From assembly GCF_023028105.1 (NCBI RefSeq), contig NZ_CP095491.1:992001-1056000 (forward strand): a DNA stretch of 64,000 nucleotides. Reading direction: 5' to 3'. Below the pieces are notes generated by a model, which was not told where the DNA came from, made no database searches, and saw nothing but the letters and a program-made list of their open reading frames with translations. Shown here piece by piece: positions 8,629 through 16,736 of this stretch (within the stretch, counting starts at the first letter, position 1; each line of letters starts with the position of its first letter). This stretch comes from Halosolutus gelatinilyticus. GTDB taxonomy: Archaea; Halobacteriota; Halobacteria; Halobacteriales; Natrialbaceae. Both the position numbers and the translations under genes were made by a program.

Positions 8629-9450
8629 ATGAAAGAGTACATCATCGCCGTCATCGCTGGTGTCGTCCAGGGGATCGTCGAGTGGCTGCCGGTTTCGAGC
8701 CAGGGAAACGTCGCGCTCGCCCTGACCGTCTTGGGCGTCAGCCCCGAGATCGCCCTCCAACTCGCGCTGTTCTTTCAGGTCGGGACGACGCTCTCCGCGG
8801 CGACGTACTACCGCGACGACATCGCGACCGTGCTCCGATCGCTTCCGCGGTGGCGACCGGACAGCGCGTACCGCGGCGAGAACGCGGTCACGTCGTACGT
8901 CGTCGTCGCGTGCCTGCTGACCGGGCTGGTCGGAATCCCGCTTTACCTGTTCGCGGTCGATCTCGCGGGGCGAGTGTCCGGCGGCGTCTTCATCGCCGCG
9001 ATCGGCGTCCTGTTGCTACTCACCGGCGCCGTCCAGCTCGCCTCCGAGTCGGTCTCGGCGGAGCTTCGCAACCAGCCGACCCTGCTCGACTCCGCGCTGG
9101 TCGGCATCGCTCAAGGCGTCGCGATCCTGCCCGGGATCTCCCGATCGGGCGTCACGACGAGCGCGCTGTTGTTCCGGAGCTACGATCCGGCCGCCGCGTT
9201 TCGGCTGTCGTTCTTGCTCTCGATCCCCGCGAGCCTCGGGGCCGCCGCGCTCACGGTCGTCGGCGCCGGCGGCCTCCCCGGGGTCAGCCCCGGCGCCGCG
9301 GCGACGGCATTGGTCGTGAGCGCGCTGGTGGGATACCTGACGATCGACGCCCTGATGCGAGTCGTCGATCGCGTTCCGTTCCCGCTCGTCTGTTTCGGGC
9401 TGGGCGCGCTCGCGATCGTGGGCGGGGGCGTCGTCGCCGTCCTCGTCTGA
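8629..9450 (+). CDS. uppP: undecaprenyl-diphosphatase-type polyprenyl pyrophosphatase (UppP/BacA)
   Basis: This membrane phosphatase removes the terminal phosphate from C50-C60 polyprenyl diphosphate to recycle the lipid carrier. In haloarchaea the likely substrate is dolichol-type carrier used for N-glycosylation. The 273 residues form about eight membrane segments. Both signature regions are present: VVQGIVEWLPVSSQGN at about 12-27 (the bacterial E-x-L-P-x-S-S-x-G-H site, with N replacing H) and PGISRSGVTT at about 164-173. TATA-like boxes lie at 8552-8559 (ctatatag) and 8577-8582 (tataaa). Confidence 0.93.
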   Translation: MKEYIIAVIAGVVQGIVEWLPVSSQGNVALALTVLGVSPEIALQLALFFQVGTTLSAATYYRDDIATVLRSLPRWRPDSAYRGENAVTSYVVVACLLTGLVGIPLYLFAVDLAGRVSGGVFIAAIGVLLLLTGAVQLASESVSAELRNQPTLLDSALVGIAQGVAILPGISRSGVTTSALLFRSYDPAAAFRLSFLLSIPASLGAAALTVVGAGGLPGVSPGAAATALVVSALVGYLTIDALMRVVDRVPFPLVCFGLGALAIVGGGVVAVLV

Positions 9451-9644
9451 AGTCAGGCAAGCGAATTTCTACTGTACGATTCTCCTCGAAATCTGCCTCA
9501 ATAGTCTAATTGTCGCGGATGGTTTTGCGTGGGGAATCTACCTAGCCGGCTTCAGCCACGACGATCTCGTCGCCGAGAAAATTCCACCAACATGTGAGTT
9601 TACTATCACAAAGCCCACAATGCGAGCCGACTACATAGCCGGTC

Positions 9645-10298
9645 ATGGGTCAGCAAAACCGGGCAGCGGATTGTCGAGTCACGCGGCTGATCGCTGCGGC
9701 TGTGGGTCTCGCAATCGTCATCGTTGGTCTCCGCACGGTTCGATCTCGTCGCAATCCATCAGCCTGCCCATATCACGCACGATTGGCTCTCTCATTGCCG
9801 CGTCCGTTCGTAACGCGGCGCCGACTTCGACGAGCGCTCGCACCACAGCCCGGCGAACAGATTCTTGAGATCGGACCAGGAATCGGGTACTATACCCTTG
9901 ATGTTGCAGAGTGGGTCACTCCCGATGGAACGCTCGACGTAATCGACATCCAACGAAAAATGCTTGCTCGTCTTGAACAGCGGGCAACCGAACGGGAGAT
10001 CACGAATATCACCGCCCAACAGGGTGACGCACGACGCCTGCCATACGACGATGACTCATTCGATGCTGCTTATTTGGTGACCGTGCTCGGCGAGGTTCCG
10101 GATCAAGACGCGGCACTACGCGAACTCTCTCGAGTGGTGAAACCTGGTGGTCGCGTGGTTGTTGGTGAAACGCTCCCAGACCCGCACATGGTTCCATTTG
10201 ACTCACTTCGTGATCGCGTCGCAAATGCTGGGTTCGAATATGATCGCCGATTTGGCTGGGCTGGTGGCTACGTCGCCCGCTTTCGTGTTTCATCCTGA
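9645..10298 (+). CDS. membrane-anchored class I SAM-dependent methyltransferase
   Basis: The 217-residue protein has an N-terminal hydrophobic segment (about 14-30) and a Rossmann methyltransferase domain. Motif I is ILEIGPGIGYYT (about 73-84), the acidic end of strand 2 is DVIDIQ, motif II region is GDARRLPYDDDSFD, and the post-motif is VVKPGGRVVVGE. The substrate is unknown; lipid or quinone methylation would fit a membrane anchor. Codon use is less GC-biased than in neighbouring genes and the 5' flank 9460-9644 is unusually AT-rich, which hints at acquisition. Confidence 0.82.
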   Translation: MGQQNRAADCRVTRLIAAAVGLAIVIVGLRTVRSRRNPSACPYHARLALSLPRPFVTRRRLRRALAPQPGEQILEIGPGIGYYTLDVAEWVTPDGTLDVIDIQRKMLARLEQRATEREITNITAQQGDARRLPYDDDSFDAAYLVTVLGEVPDQDAALRELSRVVKPGGRVVVGETLPDPHMVPFDSLRDRVANAGFEYDRRFGWAGGYVARFRVSS

Positions 10299-10477
10299 AA
10301 TATCAATCACAGGGCCCACAGCGGTTACAGATGATACTGTGCCGAGACCGATCAGCACCTGTTTATTATGCTTAGATGGACTCAGAAATGAATGCCGATC
10401 TGTGCATTGAGCGGCTGCCTAGCCGATAACAGGCCCGCGTGTAGGCACAACTCACTCGAACGCGAACGGGAGCACGA

Positions 10478-10888
10478 TCATCCGCCGATAACGCCGAGAA
10501 AGCCCGTTACCAGCAATCCTAGCGGCGGCTCGTCCTGCGAAGGAACCGCGGGCAGGGCGAACGATCCGATCCCGAGAGCGGCCAAGCCGAGCACGAGGAC
10601 GAGATCGGACCACCGGTTCCAGGCATCTTCGAGCGCGGGTTCGACGTCGGCGAGCCACCAGGAGGTCTCGCCGGCCGTCCCGTCGGTCGATCGCGGTCCG
10701 CCGAACACGGTCCGTACTGCCGACGGACCGGCGGCGACGAGCAGCCCGCCGATACCGACCGCGAACAGCCCCGCCAGTACGGGCAGCGGCGTCCCGCCGA
10801 CCTGGAGCAGTAGGAAGTCCAGCACGAACGCGAAAACCGCCGCTCCGGCGCAGATCCCCCGACCGGCGTCCGTAAGCGACGATCGCAT
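10478..10888 (-). CDS. small haloarchaeal membrane protein, unknown function
   Basis: The protein has 136 residues from ATG 10886-10888; a GTG at 10922-10924 would add 12 residues. There are four hydrophobic segments (about 8-28, 32-52, 88-108 and 115-135) and an aromatic WW pair in the middle loop. There are no catalytic signatures. It lies immediately downstream of another small membrane-protein gene on the same strand, so the two may be co-transcribed. Family unknown. Confidence 0.65.
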   Translation of the reverse strand: MRSSLTDAGRGICAGAAVFAFVLDFLLLQVGGTPLPVLAGLFAVGIGGLLVAAGPSAVRTVFGGPRSTDGTAGETSWWLADVEPALEDAWNRWSDLVLVLGLAALGIGSFALPAVPSQDEPPLGLLVTGFLGVIGG

Positions 10889-10920
10889 CGGTCGTGAAAA
10901 CGCGCGCCGGGTGGAAACAG

Positions 10921-11291
10921 TCACGAATGTGATGGGTCACCGCGAGGGCGGGAGTCCGGGGCGATCACCGAAGCGTCGAAAGGATCCCCGCGGTACGATC
11001 GATCTCCTCTCGGCGGCCGCGGCGCCGGTCGGTGCGGGGCCGACACTGATTGGGCGAACAGAATAAGTACTGTCTCGAGAACCAAACCGACGATACAGAG
11101 CACTGCGACCCCGATTCTGAGCGCAGCGATTCTCCACGGGTACGTCTCCGGAGTGACTTCCGAGACGCCCGACAGAACGGACCCCAGTCCGATCACCATC
11201 GGGAGCTGTCGAAACCACCCTGTGCTACTACCCCGCCGGACGAGACGATACTTTCGAGAGAAACGAGGGCGAATACGGTTCCTACTAGCAT
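10921..11291 (-). pseudogene. small membrane protein gene, probably frameshifted
   Basis: Two overlapping minus-strand frames together make a sensible two- to three-TM protein. The first starts at ATG 11289-11291 and gives 32 residues with a hydrophobic start (MLVGTVFALVSLESIVSS) ending at TGA 11193-11195. The second contains ATG 11197-11199, overlapping that stop region, and continues 92 residues with segments VIGLGSVLSG and IGVAVLCIVGLVLETVLILF and a basic tail. Either a single gene suffered a frameshift near 11195, or two translationally coupled peptides are made. A longer reading from 11319 gives an arginine-rich, non-membrane N-terminus and is less likely. Confidence 0.45.
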
Positions 11292-11292
11292 G

Positions 11293-11652
11293 AAGGAGGC
11301 AGCCGTTCTCTTCCGGCATAAATGATCGAATAAGACGCGACTCACACTGTTTTTAGTCCACCCAACAATATAGTGACATATCTAACCGAGAGTATAGGAG
11401 TTTCGCCGGGACGCATACGACTCCACACGGGTTCTACGGGTGAGTTCACCCTCGGGCGTACCGAACCGTTCGCCCCGGGTTGTGTTCACGCGCCTGCCGA
11501 TCGCGGCGTCGTTCGGTGCAGGCGGACGAGACACTGCGGCAAGCGGATACGTTAACCGACAACGTATCGACGAGCCGGGCCGAATGGTCAAATCGCTGAA
11601 CTCAGAGAAGAGGGCGAAGGCTTCATACTGGTCGATCCCATTTCACCTGAAG
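11293..11652. other. intergenic stretch without a convincing gene
   Basis: About 360 bases between the small membrane protein and the MEDS kinase. Short frames exist on both strands but have arginine/serine-rich, out-of-frame character. The part at 11350-11395 is AT-rich (cccaacaatatagtgacatat), resembling promoter DNA. A weak TATA-like ttcata at about 11623-11628 lies 25-30 bases before the proposed kinase start. Confidence 0.4.
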
Positions 11653-13136
11653 ATGAGTCATGAGTCAGATCGCGGCCATCAGCAGGAATTTCGGGATGAT
11701 GTGAGCAGCCCTGATTCGCTGACCGTCGAAAGCGGACTCGAGGCGCTCCAGTCGAGTCCGGAGTTTCGCGGCACGATCGAACCGCTCGACGGCCTCGACG
11801 AACTCAAAACCTGCGAGCACATCGCGCTGTTCTACAATTCCTTCAACGAACGGTTCGCAACGGTCGCGCCGTTCATTCGGCAAGGGATCAAGCGAGGCGA
11901 GCGAGTCATGTACGTCATCGACGATCTCCCGAAGTCTACGATTCTCGCGGAGCTCCGCGGCGGGGACGTCGATATCGATGGCGCTCTCGAATCGGGGCAA
12001 CTGACGTTTCACTCGCTCGAGGAAACCTACTCCGGTCCGGTCGATTCGATCCCGACGACATGCTCGAGGTGTACGCCGAGGCCATCGAGGAGGCGAAAGC
12101 GGAATATCCGGGACTTCGAGTGACCGCGAACACGAATTTCGTCCTCGACGACCACGCGACGATCGAGGACTTTATGGCCTACGAGAGCCGGGTGAACAAA
12201 CTATTCGAAGGGGAGGACTGTATCGCCCTCTGTCACTACGACTGCGATGCGATCCCGCCGGAAACGCTCGTGGACGTGGTCCGGACGCATCCGCACATCG
12301 TGTACGACGACACGGTTTGTCACAACTTCTACTACACGCCGCCGGAGGAGTTCTTCGAGCCCGACGAATCGGCCCGAGACGTCGAGCGAATGTTAAATAC
12401 GCTGGTAGATCGGTCCCAGGCGCGGGCTGAACTCAACGAAACGATCAAGGAACTGGAGGAATCGAACGAGCGGCTCAAACGGTTCGCGTACGTCGCCTCA
12501 CACGACTTACAGGAACCATTGCGGATGATTTCGAGCTACCTTCAGTTGCTCGAATCCAACCACGCGGACGAACTCGACGGGGAAGCGCGAGAGTACATCG
12601 ACTTCGCCGTGGACGGTGCCGATCGCATGCGGGAGATGGTCGAGGGCTTGCTCGCGTATTCGCGGATCGACATGGATGATTCGGAGTTCGAATCGGTCTC
12701 GTGTACGGACATCGTCGACGACGTATTGACCGACCTACAAGTCCGGATCGACGAAACCGACGCCACGATCCGCGTCGAATCGCTCCCCGCCGTCACCGGT
12801 GACGCACAGCAAATCGAGCAACTCTGCTCGAATCTGCTCTCGAACGCGATCAAGTACAGCGGTGACGAGCCGCCGCACGTGGAGATCAGTGCCGAGCGGC
12901 AAGGCAATCGCTGCGTCTTCTCGGTCGCCGATCAGGGGATCGGCATCGATCCGGAGTACGTCGATCAGATCTTCGAGATTTTCAACCGGCTGCACTCGAA
13001 CGACGAGTGCCAGGGAACCGGTATCGGACTCTCGCTGTGTCAAAAGATCGTCGACCACCACGGCGGAGACATCTGGGTTGATACCGAACCGGGAGCAGGG
13101 ACGACGTTTTACTTCACTCTCCCCGCGGCCAACTAA
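11653..13136 (+). pseudogene. MEDS-domain sensor histidine kinase, frameshifted by a 5-base tandem duplication
   Basis: The first frame from ATG 11653 encodes a MEDS (DcmR-type) sensor domain: HIALFYNSFNERFATVAPFIRQG and RVMYVIDD, up to EETYS. There the frame is lost. The second frame, continuing from GRFDPDDMLEVYAEAI, completes the MEDS domain. It then carries a coiled linker, HisKA with the phospho-His in ASHDLQEPLRM, and HATPase_c with NLLSNAIKYS, DQGIGID and GTGIGLSLCQ. The break coincides exactly with ccggt at 12032-12036 repeated at 12037-12041; removing one copy restores one frame of about 490 residues. The 12060-13136 part alone could still yield a kinase. The kinase half resembles that of the multi-PAS kinase at 17540. 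A response regulator follows after 17 bases. Confidence 0.85.
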
Positions 13137-13153
13137 GAACGCGTTCGGAGCCC

Positions 13154-13612
13154 ATGCCCGATGAACCGTTGGACGTGCTGGTGGTGGAGGACAACCGCGG
13201 CGATGTTCGGCTAATCAAAACCGGGCTCGACGAGAGTAGCGTCGAACGCTCACTAACCGTCGTGAGTGATGGAGAAGCGGCGCTCGACTACCTCTATCAG
13301 CGCAACGGGTACGAATCCGAAGCGTATCCCGATCTCGTACTGTTAGATCTGAACGTACCGAAAAAGTCCGGACGAGACGTTCTCGAACGGATGAACGAGA
13401 CGGAGGAGCTTCGTTCGGTTCCGGTGGTCGTCCTTACGGGTTCGCGAGCCGACAATCACGTGCAGGAAACCTACCAACTGGGAGCGGACGGGTATTTCGT
13501 GAAGCCGGTCGATCCCCACGAGTTCATTTCGCTCGTGGAAGCCGTCGCGAATTCGATCGCCTCCTCGGGAACGCTCCTGCCGGGGAAGTACGCAGATATC
13601 GATCGCGAGTGA
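13154..13612 (+). CDS. single-domain response regulator (Rcp1/CheY-like)
   Basis: A 152-residue receiver domain with no output domain. The acidic pocket is VVEDNRGD (about 11-17), the phospho-acceptor Asp65 sits in LVLLDLNVPKKSG, the switch Thr in VLTGS, and the conserved Lys in FVKPVDP. The extended N-terminal loop and the KKSG sequence after the phospho-site are typical of Rcp1-type regulators paired with phytochrome or PAS histidine kinases. It starts 17 bases after the MEDS kinase stop, so it is the obvious partner of that (damaged) kinase. Confidence 0.93.
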   Translation: MPDEPLDVLVVEDNRGDVRLIKTGLDESSVERSLTVVSDGEAALDYLYQRNGYESEAYPDLVLLDLNVPKKSGRDVLERMNETEELRSVPVVVLTGSRADNHVQETYQLGADGYFVKPVDPHEFISLVEAVANSIASSGTLLPGKYADIDRE

Positions 13613-13626
13613 TCCGATCGCGATGG

Positions 13627-13848
13627 TCACGACCGTCGTATCGCACCGGTTGACGCCCCGTCCGGCGAATACCCGATCCACCCCAGGTGAAACGCATAGA
13701 GCTCGAATTCGACGGGCGGCTCGTCGCCGTACCCCACGTCGGTACGCGAGGAGAGCAGTACTTCCGGGACGGAAAGCGCGATCAGAACCGCCACGAGCGC
13801 GCCACTCGGGAGAAACCCGGCCGCAACGATCGTCGATCGATTCCGCAC
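13627..13848 (-). CDS. small membrane peptide, unknown
   Basis: A 73-residue minus-strand frame starting with a short basic run (MRNRSTIV) then a hydrophobic segment (GALVAVLIALSVPEVLL). It continues with a polar part containing GYGDEPPVEFELYAFHLGWIGY, and ends almost against the response regulator gene. The balanced composition argues for a real product; haloarchaeal genomes carry many such peptides. No family is recognised. Confidence 0.45.
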   Translation of the reverse strand: MRNRSTIVAAGFLPSGALVAVLIALSVPEVLLSSRTDVGYGDEPPVEFELYAFHLGWIGYSPDGASTGAIRRS

Positions 13849-13991
13849 GGGAAGCTGTTTTCAACCACCCAACGATCTGGTGGGCGGAGACGACGCGGAC
13901 AGGATCACCGCGTCGCGATCGACCGGAACTGCAAGAAGCGACGGGTGTGCTCGCCGAGTCCGGCGGCGAGTCCGAGCCGCCGATCGGCGGT

Positions 13992-14171
13992 TTACTCGCG
14001 ATCGGTGTCAGACTCGCGACCGGCGCCGTCGAACAGCTCGGGCGAGACGACGCAGCCGCAGGGGCTGGCGATCGCGACCATCGGCCCGAGGACCGTGACC
14101 GCCACTACCGTCCCGCCGCACTCCGAACACGGCGGGTACGCGGTCGAGTCGTCTGAGTGGTCAGCGCTCAT
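13992..14171 (-). CDS. 59-residue Cys-rich small protein (zinc-ribbon-like)
   Basis: ATG 14169-14171 to TAA 13992-13994 encodes an acidic peptide with CSECGG near residue 15 and a second knuckle CGC near residue 39, separated by a hydrophobic VVAVTVLGPMVAIAS stretch. The CxxC plus CxC pattern suggests a small zinc-binding or zinc-ribbon-like protein, a class abundant and poorly studied in haloarchaea. It may be co-directional with the 73-residue peptide downstream. Function unknown. Confidence 0.6.
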   Translation of the reverse strand: MSADHSDDSTAYPPCSECGGTVVAVTVLGPMVAIASPCGCVVSPELFDGAGRESDTDRE

Positions 14172-14274
14172 CGGCGCCTCCGGTAGGCGATGGCGATCGC
14201 TGGCGATCGTACTCGTGTGTGGCGATACGTCGATCGTGCGGGACGTTTATATCCCGGTAGAATGAACGCAATCA

Positions 14275-14364
14275 TGGCTTCGAACCCCTGGTAGGGTTTG
14301 GAAGCCACGTCTCGGGTGCTGCTACACCCGGGGCATTTCATTCATGCCCGCCGGTGTGGCTTCC
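14275..14364. other. multi-hairpin structured element with mutually exclusive stems
   Basis: Four inverted repeats lie in 90 bases: tggcttcgaaccc (14275-14287) with gggtttggaagcca (14294-14307); cgggtg/cacccg (14313-14318/14325-14330); gggcat/atgccc (14331-14336/14344-14349); and ggaagccac (14300-14308) with gtggcttcc (14356-14364). The first and last compete for 14300-14307, so two alternative folds exist. It sits in an AT-rich gap (14172-14599) with no convincing gene. It could be a small RNA, an RNA switch, or the structured end of a lost IS200/IS605-type element; the strand is unknown. Confidence 0.5.
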
Positions 14365-14599
14365 GTTCTAATTGTTGATGTACCGTTACTTATAACTACT
14401 GCAAATTTGACGGAACAAGTGAGTATCTGTCGAGTTCGATTGATGGTTGCGGTGGCTGCTTGGAAAGTGTGGGAGTCGGAATCGATTGGCTTTCAGATAA
14501 TGAATAAGGGTATAAAGCGTCACATACATTTCCACTGTTTCAATTGAAATAGCGGCAGCAGAGCAGGCAGTTTGGTCCTTTGGCCGTAGACATAATCAT

Positions 14600-14911
14600 T
14601 CAGCGATACCGGGTTGAAGGCTTTGACGAAGATGGTGTATTAAGCCGAGGCGAAGGATCTACTGCCTCAGTCGAATCACCCATGATCTTAGAAAGCCACC
14701 GGTTATATGTGGAATCTTCTGGCTTTATCTGGGATTCTATAGTCCAAAATAGCAGGAAAGCCAACGGTAGTATAGCTATTGAAAATGCGTAAAGATAGAG
14801 GGACCCGTTCTGAAGATAACCGGTTGCAGCCACGCCACCGATTAGACTCCCGAAGAATACTTTTCCTGTATCCGCAAACACAGCGGCGGCATTTTCGGTC
14901 ATCACATACAT
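14600..14911 (-). CDS. small two-TM membrane protein, unknown
   Basis: A 103-residue frame with two hydrophobic stretches (about 17-33 with FFGSLIGGVAATGY, and 37-58 with LYLYAFSIAILPLAFLLFW) and a polar tail rich in Ser, Pro and Lys. It is markedly less GC-rich than most genes in the window, like its surroundings, which suggests an acquired segment. The start could be ATG 14909-14911 or the Met three codons later. No family recognised. Confidence 0.5.
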   Translation of the reverse strand: MYVMTENAAAVFADTGKVFFGSLIGGVAATGYLQNGSLYLYAFSIAILPLAFLLFWTIESQIKPEDSTYNRWLSKIMGDSTEAVDPSPRLNTPSSSKPSTRYR

Positions 14912-14930
14912 ATTTCTAATCTGATACTAA

Positions 14931-15341
14931 TTATCTTATGGGATATCTGGATAGAAAGGCCAAAAGGAATGCATCGGGTGCTTCGACTGGAGATCGCGTG
15001 CGGAGGTGGATGCTGTGACTTTTTGCGCTATCGCCTTGGCGGTGCCCGCCAAAGAACGCTTCTCGCGTAACACTAAAACCGACCCGCAGGCGCTGGAATA
15101 CGATCGACACGATCGAGCCCATCATCCCGACCACAACTGAGATCGCGAACGGAAGTTCCTGCTGAACGTGTCGGTGCGCAACCGGACTGACGGAGGTAAT
15201 ATCACTTTCCGAGCCAGAGTAGCGATCGCCACCGATCCCGTCGAGAAACGGTCCAGTTTCGATCCGATCGACAGCCCGCGAACCGATCGGAACCGAAGAC
15301 GCGGATACGGACTGGCGATCGGTTGTACTGCGCGCTGGCAT
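14931..15341 (-). CDS. hypothetical single-TM protein
   Basis: A 136-residue frame with one hydrophobic segment (LPFAISVVVGMMGSIVSIVF, about 64-83), a Ser-rich N-terminal half and a basic C-terminal half. Other frames overlap and no motif helps choose, so this is a tentative call. It lies between the AT-rich small-gene island and a divergent promoter at 15425-15435. Confidence 0.35.
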   Translation of the reverse strand: MPARSTTDRQSVSASSVPIGSRAVDRIETGPFLDGIGGDRYSGSESDITSVSPVAHRHVQQELPFAISVVVGMMGSIVSIVFQRLRVGFSVTREAFFGGHRQGDSAKSHSIHLRTRSPVEAPDAFLLAFLSRYPIR

Positions 15342-15425
15342 ACCTGGTTGAATACAACGCGCGAGCGGAACAGGAGTCGCTGGCCGATCGAGTGGGGCGA
15401 TCGTTCAGCGGCGCGTGAAACCAAA

Positions 15426-15434
15426 TTTTATATA
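15426..15434 (+). promoter_or_regulatory. TATA box before the 58-residue membrane peptide
   Basis: ttttatata is centred about 31 bases before ATG 15462, the same spacing as the boxes of pan and acn. It is the clearest plus-strand TATA element in this region and supports the short gene downstream. Confidence 0.6.
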
Positions 15435-15461
15435 CCTTAGCTCAGCACTTCGACACGATAG

Positions 15462-15638
15462 ATGAATGGTACGCAATTGGTGGTGTTCCTCTTATCGCAT
15501 CTACTCGGATTGGTGATTACTATTATGTGGGTGCTGATGGGCCCAATTTACGTTCTCATCGGCCTGCTATTCGGACTCATCGTGGCAGCATTCGCGCTGT
15601 CTCTAGCAGCTAGCGTGGTCGGTACGGAGGGCGACTGA
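15462..15638 (+). CDS. 58-residue two-TM membrane peptide
   Basis: ATG 15462 to TGA 15636-15638 encodes a very hydrophobic peptide with two membrane segments (about 6-24 and 28-52, joined by MGPIY) and a short acidic end TEGD. A strong TATA box at the canonical distance supports expression. The size and shape fit the many uncharacterised haloarchaeal micro-membrane proteins. Function unknown. Confidence 0.65.
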   Translation: MNGTQLVVFLLSHLLGLVITIMWVLMGPIYVLIGLLFGLIVAAFALSLAASVVGTEGD

Positions 15639-15690
15639 GCGGCTGATTCAGTGCCGATCCCCGGACAGCGATCTCTACCATCGGCGAACC

Positions 15691-15828
15691 ATGAACGAGA
15701 CAGTCAACGCAACGATCAAACGGAAGTTCGGTGCGTTCGTACGGTCACGCCGTTGGTGGAAGCGATTCCGCGAACTCGTCATCAAGTGTGTCGTCCATAA
15801 CTTGGAGCAAGCGCTCACCATTTCACAC
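15691..15828 (+). pseudogene. remnant of an IS transposase C-terminus
   Basis: The first 45 residues from ATG 15691 (ETVNATIKRKFGAFVRSR, then WWKRFRELVIKCVVHNLEQAL) look like the last helix region of haloarchaeal DDE transposases of the IS5/ISH type. The typical pattern there is TVN-AIKR-GAFVRSR-WW-FREL-KC-VHN. No catalytic DDE portion, intact upstream gene or terminal repeats remain, and the frame then runs on into sequence antisense to the neighbouring lipoprotein gene. This is the degraded end of an insertion sequence. The family assignment is from memory of the motif. Confidence 0.65.
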
Positions 15829-15926
15829 ACGGAGGGAATTGGTCGTACGTCCGAGAAGAATGTCCCCGCTGAATACAGCGGATGGATTGATCGACCGGGC
15901 GACCCGATCGGTCTCGAGCCGAGTAG

Positions 15927-16736
15927 TTACGACTCCGCCGTCGCGTTCGCCGCCCAGTCCGGTTTCTCGACGTCGGTGCTCCCCACGTCGGACAGGGTGT
16001 ACGACTGCGTAATCCTCCGGGTCGCGGATTCGGCCCAGACGAATTCGTACTCGTAGTGGCGGATGACGCCGTCTTCGTCGAGCAGGAGCGTCGCGGAGAA
16101 CTCCTCGTACCGCGAACTCGCGTTCTCGCCTCCCGCCCACGAGTCGGCCAGCGCGTCGACGCCAGTGGCCTCGTAACGCATCACCGGAACGCCCTGGAAC
16201 GTTTCGACGCCTTCGCGCTCGTAGGTGGCGTCAATCGCAGCGTGATCGAGCTGGTGCATGCTGTCGTTGCTGAACAGTCCACGCCAGAGATACCGGTCGC
16301 TCGATTCGTTGAACGCCGACACGGGGGAGAGTGTCCTCACCTCCGACCAGTTGTTCTCCCGCGACAGCATGTACTCCGTGCTTCCGTCCGAATAGATGGT
16401 GCCGTTCCCCGAAAAGTAGCCGGTGGTGTGTACGAGGTACTGTGAATTGCTGGGCTCGGCGAGAAACCGGCCCGTGTCGTTCATGTGCCTGAAGTTCTTC
16501 TCCGAAGAGTGGAAAACGCGGTCCTTCCGGGTTTTCTCGGTTGAGAGCGTGAAACTCGTGTTCGCCATCGCGGTCGCGTGTCTATCGAACACCGACTGGT
16601 CGATGGCCGACGCGTTCGGGAACTCGTCGGGGGACGCGTCGGGCGACGGGTCCCCGCCCGTGCCTGGAAGCCCAGCACATCCCGCGAAGACTAGGAGGGC
16701 GACGACGGCGATCGCTGAGAGCGGAGACGCACGCAT
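15927..16736 (-). CDS. secreted lipoprotein (DUF7537-like)
   Basis: The protein has 269 residues from ATG 16734-16736, chosen because the lipobox LLVFAGC places Cys at about residue 20. After an acidic Pro/Ser linker there is a globular domain with repeated Asn-x-Ser/Thr sites (possible N-glycosylation), an STEYMLSRENNWSEV region, and a YEYEFVWAESATRRITQSYTL beta-rich end. This arrangement matches the large haloarchaeal lipoprotein family currently labelled DUF7537. It is cell-surface; function unknown. Confidence 0.72.
   Translation of the reverse strand: MRASPLSAIAVVALLVFAGCAGLPGTGGDPSPDASPDEFPNASAIDQSVFDRHATAMANTSFTLSTEKTRKDRVFHSSEKNFRHMNDTGRFLAEPSNSQYLVHTTGYFSGNGTIYSDGSTEYMLSRENNWSEVRTLSPVSAFNESSDRYLWRGLFSNDSMHQLDHAAIDATYEREGVETFQGVPVMRYEATGVDALADSWAGGENASSRYEEFSATLLLDEDGVIRHYEYEFVWAESATRRITQSYTLSDVGSTDVEKPDWAANATAES

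Noticed and set aside
14344-14547. 67-codon plus frame after the structured element
   Set aside because: It starts within a hairpin loop, has no family and lies in AT-rich DNA; not supportable.
15122-15424. 100-codon minus frame beside the divergent promoter
   Set aside because: It begins with TTG, has no membrane or soluble motif and overlaps another frame of similar weakness.
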